Virus record (IMG/VR): IMGVR_UViG_3300044825_001015
Location: 40,845-104,844 of that record
Reading direction: 5' to 3' (one strand)
Length of the DNA: 64,000 nt
Source: a virus
How positions within the stretch are numbered: the stretch's first letter is position 1; each line of letters starts with the position of its first letter. The position numbers and the translations under genes are program-made. The notes below the pieces were generated by a model. It was not told where the DNA came from. It made no database searches and saw nothing but the letters and a program-made list of their open reading frames with translations. Positions 49,754 to 56,380 of this stretch are shown here, in pieces.

Positions 49754-49950
49754 TGTACGTTAAATGCTGGCAATGCTCAGAAAGTATTGATACAATTTCA
49801 GTAGAGAAGCAAATCTACAGTAATGTAATCAATGATCTGCGCGGGATGCTTTGCAAGAGTTCTATAGGTGACTCCTGCGATCTTGATTGGCGGCATGAAG
49901 ATTGTAGAGTAATATCAGCACTTATTAAACACTATAAGGAAAAACTATGA
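49753..49950 (+). CDS. small cysteine-containing protein (65 aa)
   Basis: MYVKCWQCSESIDTIS, a later Cys in RGMLCKS, and Cys in DSCDLDWRHEDC. These could coordinate zinc. TAATG coupling on the left and ATGA on the right. Function unknown. Confidence 0.5.
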   Translation: MYVKCWQCSESIDTISVEKQIYSNVINDLRGMLCKSSIGDSCDLDWRHEDCRVISALIKHYKEKL

Positions 49951-50147
49951 AGGTAACTGATTTAGAAGATATTGTTAGTCGTGTAGCACTAGACTTCTTT
50001 CATTTTAAGAATCCTGGGTTCTCAGCAATTGATAACCCAAAGAGCGTTCAGACCGCTATTGACGACACCGCTTTTGTTATTAATAAGTTTATTGGATATT
50101 TTAATCAGATGGCAGAAGGAGAAGTAAATGGCAAGTCAGGAAAATGA
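49947..50147 (+). CDS. hypothetical helical protein (66 aa)
   Basis: Starts MKVTDLEDIVSRVALDFFHF. Mixed helix with aromatic residues; the next gene starts within its last 20 nt. No family was recognised. Confidence 0.5.
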   Translation: MKVTDLEDIVSRVALDFFHFKNPGFSAIDNPKSVQTAIDDTAFVINKFIGYFNQMAEGEVNGKSGK

Positions 50148-50304
50148 GGATCTTCTTAGGGATCTTAACATTGCAAGCCAGGATGTAAAGAAGGCAACCG
50201 CTGGAAAGTCTGGCGAGGGTGCTGAGAAGAAGTACGGTCAAGCCTACGCTGCTTGCGTTAAGGCAGGCATCAAGCCTCCCCTAAAGCGCAAGTACCGTCC
50301 ATGA
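50128..50304 (+). CDS. small basic helical protein (58 aa)
   Basis: MASQENEDLLRDLNIASQDV then a basic C-terminus (KAGIKPPLKRKYRP). GC is higher than in flanking genes. Ends by ATGA overlap with the following gene. Function unknown. Confidence 0.5.
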   Translation: MASQENEDLLRDLNIASQDVKKATAGKSGEGAEKKYGQAYAACVKAGIKPPLKRKYRP

Positions 50305-50528
50305 AAAGTCCTTGCACTAGCAATAAGCATTCTGAATATACATGCCTCATAAAATGGGGAGTAAGCAGTAAGAAGTTTAAGGTAGAAAAGTGGTGTAAAG
50401 AATGCATACAGCATCATTCCCATACACATATCGTACAGGAATATCTCGCCACGAATGAGCGCGAAAAAGAGAAACACACACCCAATAATGAGCCTAAGCC
50501 GCGACGCGGCAGAAAGAAGAAGACATGA
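50301..50528 (+). CDS. small Cys/His protein with AT-hook-like tail (75 aa)
   Basis: TCLIKWG and WCKECIQHHSHTH could bind zinc. The C-terminus KPRRGRKKKT is an AT-hook-like basic tail, so DNA binding is likely. It is coupled to the next gene by ATGA. Confidence 0.55.
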   Translation: MKSPCTSNKHSEYTCLIKWGVSSKKFKVEKWCKECIQHHSHTHIVQEYLATNEREKEKHTPNNEPKPRRGRKKKT

Positions 50529-50767
50529 GAAACTTTGGAATTGTGGTCGGAAGATGGACGGGTATTTGGGCATGGGTATGGTATGCAGACATTATGCATG
50601 AATCAGATGATGTGCCGTATATGTCGTTCAATGCCCTCTCAAAGAGAGGGGCATTGCGTAAGGCCAAAAGATATATCCGCCGCCTGACTTCCCCCATCGA
50701 AGAGAAGAATGCATATATTTACTACTACGATGAGAACCAATTTAAAACTGGTAAAATGGAAATATGA
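50525..50767 (+). CDS. hypothetical protein (80 aa)
   Basis: MRNFGIVVGRWTGIWAWVWY, then a basic helix with RGALRKAKRYIRRL. Looks like a small soluble alpha/beta protein. ATGA overlaps at both ends. Confidence 0.5.
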   Translation: MRNFGIVVGRWTGIWAWVWYADIMHESDDVPYMSFNALSKRGALRKAKRYIRRLTSPIEEKNAYIYYYDENQFKTGKMEI

Positions 50768-51339
50768 GCGTATTATATAAAGATAACTTCTTATCTCAGG
50801 AAGAGATTGATATCTTCCTAGAATTTTACGACTTCATTGATAAGAATGATATGTGGGAGTCTTCCACCATGGATTTTTGGGATGGAAGAACGTTTGAATT
50901 CTCATATTATATGAAGACATTCGGGGATAGAGATAAATTTAAGTTCTTTATGTCAATTCTCAAAAGAATGCAGCAGACAATAATGCATGAATTCGGCCTT
51001 ATAGATATTATTTATGCCGATACAATGCAAATTGTCAAATGGAAAGATGGTACTGAGCAGCCCCCCCACGCAGACAATGTAGAGCAAGATGGGACTCCCA
51101 ACGTAAGTCCATGGCGTCTATACTCAGGTATTATTTATCTCAATGATGACTATGAGGGTGGTCAGACTTATTTTCCGAACCTCAAGCAAGAGATAGAGCC
51201 TAAGGCTGGGAGACTTGGCATGTTCTATGCTGATTTAGAACACACCCACGGGGTGAAGAAAGTAGTTGGGGGAGAAAGAAAAACAATAATTACTTTCTGG
51301 AATCATGAGTTATTAAACAAGACACTAAGGTTAGGATAA
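50764..51339 (+). CDS. 2OG-Fe(II) prolyl-hydroxylase-like oxygenase (191 aa)
   Basis: VKWKDGTEQPPHADNVEQDG (His102, Asp104), SGIIYLNDDYEGGQTYFP, then RLGMFYADLEHTHGVKKV (His160 or His162) and ERKTIITFW (Arg/Lys for 2OG). This is the typical small P4H core with the N-terminal LYKDNFLSQEEID entry. Fourth of five. It has an ATGA overlap upstream; AAGGTTAGG-like bases separate it from a tiny gene. Confidence 0.8.
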   Translation: MSVLYKDNFLSQEEIDIFLEFYDFIDKNDMWESSTMDFWDGRTFEFSYYMKTFGDRDKFKFFMSILKRMQQTIMHEFGLIDIIYADTMQIVKWKDGTEQPPHADNVEQDGTPNVSPWRLYSGIIYLNDDYEGGQTYFPNLKQEIEPKAGRLGMFYADLEHTHGVKKVVGGERKTIITFWNHELLNKTLRLG

Positions 51340-51341
51340 TT

Positions 51342-51455
51342 ATGTTTAGTTTTGTAGGAGAGGCCGTCAATGGTGTTGTGGATAAGTTTGTCGATTGGCT
51401 AGTGCCACTTGATAACTTTGGTCCACTCACAGATGACGATGAAGTCTCTTGGTAA
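51342..51455 (+). CDS. tiny protein (37 aa)
   Basis: MFSFVGEAVNGVVDKFVDWL followed by an acidic tail (TDDDEVSW). Amphipathic helix. It lies 2 nt after the oxygenase stop and 1 nt before the next start, supporting translation. Might be membrane-active; unknown. Confidence 0.45.
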   Translation: MFSFVGEAVNGVVDKFVDWLVPLDNFGPLTDDDEVSW

Positions 51456-51456
51456 G

Positions 51457-51957
51457 ATGAGAAAATACTATGCCAGGGTAAAAGCACCAAGCGAGCATAT
51501 CTGTCAATTCTACAGCCTTCCTAGGCTGTCTAAATTAGACTGGGTGCCGTTTGAGGGCTTTACTGGTTTTCTCATCCCAGAGGAAATTTGGGGGAAAGAA
51601 AAGTTCCTGGCAGCAGTAAAAGAAAGATATCCACAATCACTAGCCATCATAATGAGGCTGGAACCAGGAACCGCCTATACATGGCATAAGGATGTAGATA
51701 GATCGTTCACGATCAATATGCTGATGCATCGAAATGGGCATAGCCATACTGTATTCGGAGAAAAGGAATCTGATTACACTAATTCAATTCATGAATTAGA
51801 TTATGAGCCAGGATATTTCTATCTATTCAATACCCAAGAATTGCATGAGGTATATAATTTAGATGAGTATAGATATTTATTTACCATGAAAATCGTAACT
51901 GAGGATTCTTATGAAGATGTACTCAGTTGGGCGGAGGCGAAAGGGTGGCTGTATTAA
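51457..51957 (+). CDS. cupin/2OG-Fe(II) aspartyl-hydroxylase-like protein (166 aa)
   Basis: The ATG at 51457 is 1 nt after the tiny gene; the longer frame overlaps it. The facial triad can be placed at GTAYTWHKDVDR (His77, Asp79) and NTQELHEVYN (His130), with Arg139 in DEYRYLF. The W-H-K-D and L-H-E-V-Y-N segments resemble aspartyl/asparaginyl beta-hydroxylase and related iron cupins. Fifth oxygenase-like gene, two genes from the fourth. Confidence 0.65.
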   Translation: MRKYYARVKAPSEHICQFYSLPRLSKLDWVPFEGFTGFLIPEEIWGKEKFLAAVKERYPQSLAIIMRLEPGTAYTWHKDVDRSFTINMLMHRNGHSHTVFGEKESDYTNSIHELDYEPGYFYLFNTQELHEVYNLDEYRYLFTMKIVTEDSYEDVLSWAEAKGWLY

Positions 51958-52082
51958 AGTGGGCATCTTTCCTTGTAGGACTATGGATTATATCCTATAC
52001 TATAACTACGATCATCTTGAGGATGAACAAGAAGCAATATAATATAACACACTACTATCCACAGAATGCGATAAATATATGA
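51945..52082 (+). CDS. small membrane protein (45 aa)
   Basis: GTG start within the end of the oxygenase gene. One transmembrane helix (WASFLVGLWIISYTITTIIL) followed by a short basic/polar tail (RMNKKQYNITH). Its stop overlaps the next ATG. First of four overlapping tiny membrane genes. Confidence 0.5.
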   Translation: MAVLKWASFLVGLWIISYTITTIILRMNKKQYNITHYYPQNAINI

Positions 52083-52228
52083 GCGACTTAGATAAGATGC
52101 TTCAGGAAATGGAAAGGCTTCTCAAGAGGTACAGAAGGCTTCTGAATATCTCTACGCCTATCCTTGTGGGTATCTTTGTGTCGCTATTTTTTGCAGCATA
52201 CATGGTCTATATCATAGGGATAAATTAA
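52079..52228 (+). CDS. small membrane protein (49 aa)
   Basis: MSDLDKMLQEMERLLKRYRR is an amphipathic basic helix. It is followed by a transmembrane helix (TPILVGIFVSLFFAAYMVYI). Coupled by ATGA on both sides. Holin-like in size and layout, but no lysis enzyme is next to it. Confidence 0.5.
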   Translation: MSDLDKMLQEMERLLKRYRRLLNISTPILVGIFVSLFFAAYMVYIIGIN

Positions 52229-52350
52229 TGAATCAGAATCCACATGGGGCAGTTGGAAGTGACTGTCTTACTACACTATTGGCGGGGGGATGCTTTATGA
52301 TTCTCCTCTTTACTACTATAGTAATTATACTAGGATGGCTCTTTACATGA
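52228..52350 (+). CDS. small membrane protein (40 aa)
   Basis: MNQNPHGAVGSDCLTTLLAG precedes a transmembrane helix (FMILLFTTIVIILGWLF). TAATG coupling on the left, ATGA on the right. Function unknown. Confidence 0.5.
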   Translation: MNQNPHGAVGSDCLTTLLAGGCFMILLFTTIVIILGWLFT

Positions 52351-52436
52351 GTACAAAAGAAACACTAATGATAGCAATCTATTCTTTGGCTATTGTCTAT
52401 TTGACAGCACGAATTGGCTATTTTTTGTCCACATAG
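52347..52436 (+). CDS. small membrane protein (29 aa)
   Basis: MSTKETLMIAIYSLAIVYLT plus a few residues; essentially a single transmembrane helix. It is the last rightward gene before the gene-free region. Confidence 0.45.
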   Translation: MSTKETLMIAIYSLAIVYLTARIGYFLST

Positions 52437-52850
52437 GGCTATATACATGTGGATAAGTTGTGTATAACTTCATACAAATTGTGAATAAAGATATACAACT
52501 ATTAAATTAATTGTGTAGGTGTAATGGGCCAAGATACACCCCCCATCGTAATGTCAAGAAAAATGGGGCATTTTTATAATATATTTACCAAATATGACCC
52601 CATATTATTTAATTATGCCAAATTCTGTAAAATTCCATGAAAAAATTAGCCCCTTCGTAATATGCCCAAAGATATCCACAATCTGTGGATAAAATGTGGG
52701 CGGGATATGTAATGTGTATCCTATATTTATCATATATAGTATATGTAAAGGATTAGATCCAATTACCCCCCTGTGGATAACTTGTGGAAAATATCCACAA
52801 ATTTCCATGATTTTTTTATGTCCGTCGTAATGTCTAATTAATTTTTTATA

Positions 52851-52866
52851 TCGGCGCTATCTCCGA
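52851..52866 (-). repeat. degenerate copy of the right-arm palindromic element
   Basis: TCGGCG-ctat-CTCCGA, preceded by CCGTCGTAATGTCTA and by TTCCATGATTTTTT, i.e. the same module order as the intact copies but with a changed palindrome and a longer spacer. It lies within the candidate origin. Confidence 0.5.
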
Positions 52867-52911
52867 AATTTCTAAAAATTTCCATGATTTTTTATAAGCC
52901 GTCGTAATATG

Positions 52912-52961
52912 CTTGACAAATTTTATTGTCGGTGCCGCCACCGAAATCGGTGGCTGTCAAG
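52912..52961 (-). repeat. palindromic regulatory element E1
   Basis: CTTGACA, 10 bp, TCGGTG-ccgc-CACCGA, 10 bp, TGTCAAG: both outer and inner arms intact. It is the only full copy without a leftward gene ahead of it; leftward transcription from here would run into the DnaA-box region. Its outer arm abuts the stop codon of the gene at 52962. Confidence 0.75.
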
Positions 52962-53210
52962 TCACAACATGAATGCAATCCAATTGTCAATCCAATCCTG
53001 CTGGGTCCAATTGTCAATATTGGCATATCGCTCTGGGGTGAACTGCTTGCGAATCTCCTCCGCCTCAGGGTACTTGGAAGGAATAGAGAATCCCCAAGGT
53101 GTGAAGTACCCATCCTCTGCGATAGCCTGCTTCACCTGGGCGGTGAAGTTGGGCTTATCAAACTCAAGGATACCCATGTCAATCGCTGCAACTGCTTCAT
53201 CAAATGTCAT
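52962..53210 (-). CDS. hypothetical protein (82 aa), leaderless start
   Basis: The ATG at 53210 is chosen because a -10 (TATAGT) ends exactly 6 nt before it; the ATG at 53216 would lie on the promoter itself. MTFDEAVAAIDMGILEFD, then KYPEAEEIRKQF and DNWTQQDWIDNW, a small helical protein. First gene of the right arm next to the origin. Function unknown. Confidence 0.6.
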   Translation of the reverse strand: MTFDEAVAAIDMGILEFDKPNFTAQVKQAIAEDGYFTPWGFSIPSKYPEAEEIRKQFTPERYANIDNWTQQDWIDNWIAFML

Positions 53211-53216
53211 ATCCAT

Positions 53217-53246
53217 ACTATACACCCGCCCTCTGACATTAGTCAA
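53217..53246 (-). promoter_or_regulatory. promoter of gene 53210 with TGTCAGA spacer block
   Basis: On the leftward strand TTGACT, an 18-bp spacer starting AATGTCAGAGG, then TATAGT; 6 nt to the ATG at 53210. Member of the TGTCNGNCC promoter family. Confidence 0.7.
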
Positions 53247-53253
53247 GAAAAGT

Positions 53254-53328
53254 GGTCTGGCTGCTAGGAATTTCAAGGCTCCTGCTTTAGTTAACGACTA
53301 GGGCGTCCCCTGATAGCCGCACCAGACC
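53254..53328 (-). ncRNA. tRNA-sized cloverleaf-like RNA (degenerate tRNA or new RNA)
   Basis: 75 nt closed by a perfect 7-bp stem GGTCTGG/CCAGACC with a following A, like an acceptor plus discriminator. Three hairpins fit inside: GGC/GCC with a GGGG-containing loop, TAGT/ACTA around GTTA, and AGGA/TCCT around TTGAAAT. There is no canonical TTCGA T-loop or T33, so it is not a functional standard tRNA. A consensus promoter stands 21 nt upstream. Confidence 0.45.
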
Positions 53329-53349
53329 TTCTACCTTACCTACTCCAAT

Positions 53350-53379
53350 ATTGTATCACTTCAACTTTTTGTACGTCAA
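53350..53379 (-). promoter_or_regulatory. consensus promoter for the cloverleaf-like RNA
   Basis: Leftward TTGACG (53379-53374), 18-bp spacer, TACAAT (53355-53350) with upstream TGA, i.e. extended -10. The -35 lies in the palindrome TCAAGCC-NN-GGCTTGA (53376-53391), which may be an operator. No start codon follows closely. Confidence 0.65.
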
Positions 53380-53396
53380 GCCCTGGCTTGATGGGT

Positions 53397-53753
53397 CTAC
53401 TCAGCCCCTCGCTGAACGAACGACGGAGCATATCGGCTTGTATAGTCTTCGATAGTTCCTCGGGCAGTTGTACCACCAGCCGCAAATCCACGACCAGGGT
53501 TGTAGTCGGGTACTTCTTCATAGTCATTCACCACCTCATGCATGATACGAGAGGCCATCTCACCAATCACGGGATCGCCAATGCCATAGCGCCAGTCAAT
53601 CTCGTTGAGCATGAACCATCCAATCGCAACCTTGTGCAACATAGCCGCAGGATATCCACCAGCAGTCTTTACTAGATTAGCAAACTGATATGGATTATAG
53701 AGCCTGTTATTTGCTGCCTCCACAAATGCTTTCGCTGCCTTTTCCTCTATCAT
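53397..53753 (-). CDS. hypothetical protein (118 aa)
   Basis: AAAGGATATC precedes ATGATAGAGG. MIEEKAAKAFVEAANNRLYN, GGYPAAMLHKVAIGWFMLNE, and a Gly/Arg-rich disordered tail (GRGFAAGGTTARG). GC content is visibly higher than in the left arm. It is the last gene of a long leftward operon from 56551. No family was recognised. Confidence 0.55.
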   Translation of the reverse strand: MIEEKAAKAFVEAANNRLYNPYQFANLVKTAGGYPAAMLHKVAIGWFMLNEIDWRYGIGDPVIGEMASRIMHEVVNDYEEVPDYNPGRGFAAGGTTARGTIEDYTSRYAPSFVQRGAE

Positions 53754-53779
53754 GATATCCTTTCGATGGGGAGTCTACA

Positions 53780-54142
53780 TTATACACGAACGAGCGGGTC
53801 TTTGCTAGTGGCAATGGAAGAAGGAGCCTTTACTCCCCCCTCGCATGTGCAGTACATCATGTGGTAATGACAATCAAAACATGTAACAAACTCTATAACG
53901 TATCCCTCTTTACTACGACCCTTGAGTTTCTTAGGCTTGCGAACAGCAGTCATAGGTGGAACATGTGGACGGATAACAGCAGGCTCTACCTCAGGTAGAC
54001 CATCGTCACGCTTTCCTGTACGTCCTTCTAGTTTCCCGCCCTCTTCTTGATAATCCTTCAGAGCAGTCATCATCTCAGCAGTAAAGCGACCACGCTCTCC
54101 TACTGTGAATCCCAGACTACGCAGATACTCACGCTTGTCCAT
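53780..54142 (-). CDS. Lsr2-type DNA-binding domain fused to a Cys/His segment (120 aa)
   Basis: Residues 3-31 (KREYLRSLGFTVGERGRFT, then AEMMTALKDYQ) match the C-terminal DNA-binding domain of Lsr2, including the R-G-R that enters the minor groove of AT-rich DNA. A basic linker (RKPKKLKGRSK) and CFDCHYHMMYCTCEGG follow. Lsr2 silences foreign AT-rich DNA in Actinobacteria. A phage DNA-binding part without the oligomerisation domain could compete with host Lsr2 or regulate its own genome. Confidence 0.6.
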   Translation of the reverse strand: MDKREYLRSLGFTVGERGRFTAEMMTALKDYQEEGGKLEGRTGKRDDGLPEVEPAVIRPHVPPMTAVRKPKKLKGRSKEGYVIEFVTCFDCHYHMMYCTCEGGVKAPSSIATSKDPLVRV

Positions 54143-54359
54143 TCCATACTCCGTTCTCTGTCATGATCTCTACTTGTACCTCTAGGTTGTATTCAGCCTG
54201 AGTATAGAATCTGAAAGCAACATCAACCATTCTAAGCAGGGCAGCATCATTCAACATAGCCGCCTCGTTCTCGTATGTCCTAAGATGGTCATGATCTTCT
54301 GAGTGTAGTTCCCACACATACCCGCCAGGACCACAGTCAATCTCTATAAACTTTAGCAT
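54129..54359 (-). CDS. hypothetical protein (76 aa)
   Basis: Overlaps the Lsr2-like gene by 14 nt and abuts the next at a shared ATG/TAA. MLKFIEIDCGPGGYVWELHS, then a helical stretch and strands (YNLEVQVEIMTENGVW). Acidic, like many right-arm proteins. Unknown. Confidence 0.5.
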   Translation of the reverse strand: MLKFIEIDCGPGGYVWELHSEDHDHLRTYENEAAMLNDAALLRMVDVAFRFYTQAEYNLEVQVEIMTENGVWNGQA

Positions 54360-54718
54360 TAGATATCCATCCTTAGTTGTCCATCGACCTGATTAGCCCA
54401 CTCCGCTTCCTCGCGCTCGTAGTCTGCCCACAACTCATCTGGCTCTGAGCAATCCCAGAAGAGCGCATCCCACAGACGCAACTCATCGCACATTGAGCGA
54501 CCTGTCACCACCGCACCGTTAGGCAACTCATACTTACGATCAAACACAGTCTCATCAGAAAACTCGTAGTCCCAGTTATCTTGCATGTCTGCCCAACCTA
54601 GGATGTATGGATCGGAGTCACGCTGTAACTCATCGAATATCTCCTGCACGCGCAACTGAATGTCATGCGGAATCGGCGGGTAGAAGTTAGCAGTAAGGTG
54701 CATGGTGATATCTGTCAT
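54359..54718 (-). CDS. hypothetical acidic protein (119 aa)
   Basis: MTDITMHLTANFYPPIPHDI, a Trp/Asp-rich middle (DNWDYEFSDETVFDRKY) and an acidic helix (DELWADYEREEAEWANQ). TAATG-type couplings on both sides. No family was recognised. Confidence 0.5.
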   Translation of the reverse strand: MTDITMHLTANFYPPIPHDIQLRVQEIFDELQRDSDPYILGWADMQDNWDYEFSDETVFDRKYELPNGAVVTGRSMCDELRLWDALFWDCSEPDELWADYEREEAEWANQVDGQLRMDI

Positions 54719-54897
54719 TAGTCCTCCACAGGATCGACACTAACGGAATCTTGGATATAGCCGCCCTCAACAAGAATGGCGTCGGAATGATTATACTTGC
54801 CATTCCAGAAGTTCGCAAGAACATCGTCAAGCGTGTCTGCCTCTACGAACAAGTCCCACCAGTCCTCGGTTTGATAACTAATCTTATACTTAGGCAT
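54718..54897 (-). CDS. small acidic protein (59 aa)
   Basis: The ATG at 54897 (MPKYKISYQTEDWWDLFVEA) is preferred to the long upstream extension, which reads through another gene. It has TLDDVLANFWNGKYN and ends acidic. It resembles the 43-aa protein at 55526 in its EADTLDDVL/DADDESEAI arrangement, so they may be distant paralogues. Confidence 0.55.
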   Translation of the reverse strand: MPKYKISYQTEDWWDLFVEADTLDDVLANFWNGKYNHSDAILVEGGYIQDSVSVDPVED

Positions 54898-55036
54898 AAG
54901 GAACCTCCAATGGAAGAACGAACCAGTCACCATCACCATGATTAGATCCATAGTCAATGGCTTCATCCCTAGAAACGAACGGTCCATGAAGAGTATGACC
55001 ATCGAAAGCATTACCAAATGCAACTATGTATTTCAC
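54890..55036 (-). CDS. small protein (48 aa)
   Basis: GTG start overlapping the previous stop (GTGA). MKYIVAFGNAFDGHTLHGPF, then SRDEAIDYGSNHGDGDWFVL. Strand-helix-strand pattern of a tiny fold seen in actinophage accessory genes. Overlaps the next gene by 8 nt. Confidence 0.55.
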   Translation of the reverse strand: MKYIVAFGNAFDGHTLHGPFVSRDEAIDYGSNHGDGDWFVLPLEVPYA

Positions 55037-55263
55037 AGTTCCTCCCCATTCTCATCCTGATAGATAATTCCATAGGAATCACCAAAGTCCTCATACACCC
55101 AATCTTCGATATACGCCAGCACTTCCTCTAGGGTAGGCTCATATGGCTCGGCATTATCATCACCACGGCTGCCATAATCGTTCATAGCCTGCAATGATTC
55201 TACAATCTGGACAACATCATAGGTAACAGTCTTGATAGCGTTGATACGTTCAGGAAGAGACAT
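55033..55263 (-). CDS. hypothetical acidic protein (76 aa)
   Basis: MSLPERINAIKTVTYDVVQI, an acidic loop (DDNAEPYEPTLEEVLAYIED) and a C-terminal strand-turn (GIIYQDENGEEL). Overlapping genes on both sides. Unknown. Confidence 0.5.
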   Translation of the reverse strand: MSLPERINAIKTVTYDVVQIVESLQAMNDYGSRGDDNAEPYEPTLEEVLAYIEDWVYEDFGDSYGIIYQDENGEEL

Positions 55264-55516
55264 TATTACCCACCATCCTACCCGACACCACTATCCCAGG
55301 AGCAGGCCAGGTATCGACAATGTATCCAAGAAGTCTAACTAGAGACTCATCAAGTGCTGCCGTGATAGGTGTATCATCATCTGGCGCTTCCCAGCGATCA
55401 GGTAGCCTATCGTCAGAAATAAAGATATTACCATCTGGGAAGTAGGCGGCGGTATCAGATTCTACCCCCCACCTCTGAGTATCTGTGTCATAGAATACAA
55501 CATAGTGCAACTGCAT
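55250..55516 (-). CDS. hypothetical protein (88 aa)
   Basis: MQLHYVVFYDTDTQRWGVES, then YFPDGNIFISDDRLPDRW and a helical end. AAGGAGTAATC precedes the ATG. Small beta-rich protein; unknown. Confidence 0.55.
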   Translation of the reverse strand: MQLHYVVFYDTDTQRWGVESDTAAYFPDGNIFISDDRLPDRWEAPDDDTPITAALDESLVRLLGYIVDTWPAPGIVVSGRMVGNNVSS

Positions 55517-55525
55517 GATTACTCC

Positions 55526-55657
55526 TTATCCTGCGTAGGGCTGGGTCCAGTCCCAGGCATACTCCTGGAGAATCTCTTCTACCCTAGCAATAGCCTCGCT
55601 CTCATCATCAGCGTCAATGATGAAACTAACATTCTGAACGTCTACTGAAATATCCAT
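55526..55657 (-). CDS. small acidic protein (43 aa)
   Basis: MDISVDVQNVSFIIDADDES, then EAIARVEEILQEYAWDW: strand-turn-helix. ATG follows GGAGGACTG and overlaps the stop of the upstream gene. Possible paralogue of the protein at 54718. Confidence 0.5.
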   Translation of the reverse strand: MDISVDVQNVSFIIDADDESEAIARVEEILQEYAWDWTQPYAG

Positions 55658-55863
55658 CAGTCCTCCATGAAGTTGTAGTAGTAGCGAGTATAGCCAATCG
55701 GCTCGGAAGAGTCAAGAGGGTCAAGGGTGGGATGGGAAGAATACTGCAACGTCCCCTTCACTCCATCACTCTTACGCTTGACAATACACAGATCATAGAA
55801 GAATCCTAGAACCTCATACTGCTCTAGCATCTGATCTTTGGTAAGCATATTACTGGCTAGCAT
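55657..55863 (-). CDS. hypothetical protein (68 aa)
   Basis: Start at 55863 or the internal ATG at 55848 (MLTKDQMLEQYEVLGFFYDL). Strands with CIVKRKSDGVKGTLQY and a Tyr-rich end (GYTRYYYNFMED). Unknown. Confidence 0.5.
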   Translation of the reverse strand: MLASNMLTKDQMLEQYEVLGFFYDLCIVKRKSDGVKGTLQYSSHPTLDPLDSSEPIGYTRYYYNFMED

Positions 55864-56168
55864 CAGTCCTCTGCCTCCTCATATGTCATGAGATACAAAC
55901 TCTGCTCTCTTACCACCCACACCAAACCCTCGCGGGTGTTGGTGTTGAGATATTCTAGTGCATCCTCATAGGTCCAGTCAATAGCATCCAGAATTTCATA
56001 GTGCCTATCATCATCTACCTCATCAGAGGATAGCCAATTCATATCAGCAATAAACTGATCCCACTCCAACTCAAATCCATAGTCGTGAGCCAATTCGATA
56101 ACTAGGCACATGAATTCTAGGTTTGATCTATGGCTACCGTCAATGTAGCAACCAGTCTCAGTCTTCAT
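55863..56168 (-). CDS. hypothetical acidic protein (101 aa)
   Basis: MKTETGCYIDGSHRSNLEFM, helical with EWDQFIADMNWLSSDEVDDD and a strand end. It shares 11 nt with the gene before it. Acidic net charge like its neighbours. Unknown. Confidence 0.5.
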   Translation of the reverse strand: MKTETGCYIDGSHRSNLEFMCLVIELAHDYGFELEWDQFIADMNWLSSDEVDDDRHYEILDAIDWTYEDALEYLNTNTREGLVWVVREQSLYLMTYEEAED

Positions 56169-56379
56169 CTGGGATTACATCCTCCACGGTGGGAACAATA
56201 GAAATGTTGTTCATGATCTCGTTATACAACTCAGGATCACGACCACTAGCAAGGTCGTCAGCCAACTGCTCCAACTCCTCGCGGGTCATGTCATCATATG
56301 CCTCATACTCATACTCAAAATCCATGAAATGACCAGTTCCCTCATAGATGAGTTCTACTGAGAATGTGATAGTAGCCAT
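56158..56379 (-). CDS. hypothetical acidic protein (73 aa)
   Basis: The ATG at 56379 (MATITFSVELIYEGTGHFMD) is 2 nt before the preceding stop region, and a longer frame upstream is shadow of that gene. An acidic helix with TREELEQLADDLASGRD follows. Unknown. Confidence 0.55.
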   Translation of the reverse strand: MATITFSVELIYEGTGHFMDFEYEYEAYDDMTREELEQLADDLASGRDPELYNEIMNNISIVPTVEDVIPDED

Positions 56380-56380
56380 T

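Larger units (their letters stand above)
52437..52961 (+). other. gene-free convergence region with DnaA-box cluster; candidate replication origin
   Basis: No gene is seen in about 525 bp. TGTGGATAA (reverse complement of the DnaA box TTATCCACA) occurs exactly at 52448, 52684 and 52772. Near-matches are at 52459, 52480, 52672, 52783 and 52791 in both orientations. The DNA between is very AT-rich, with ATGGGG...CCCCAT inverted repeats around 52562-52605. CGTAAT words occur at 52547 and 52656, a degenerate palindromic repeat at 52851-52866 and a full one at 52912-52961. Rightward and leftward genes converge here. Confidence 0.65.
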
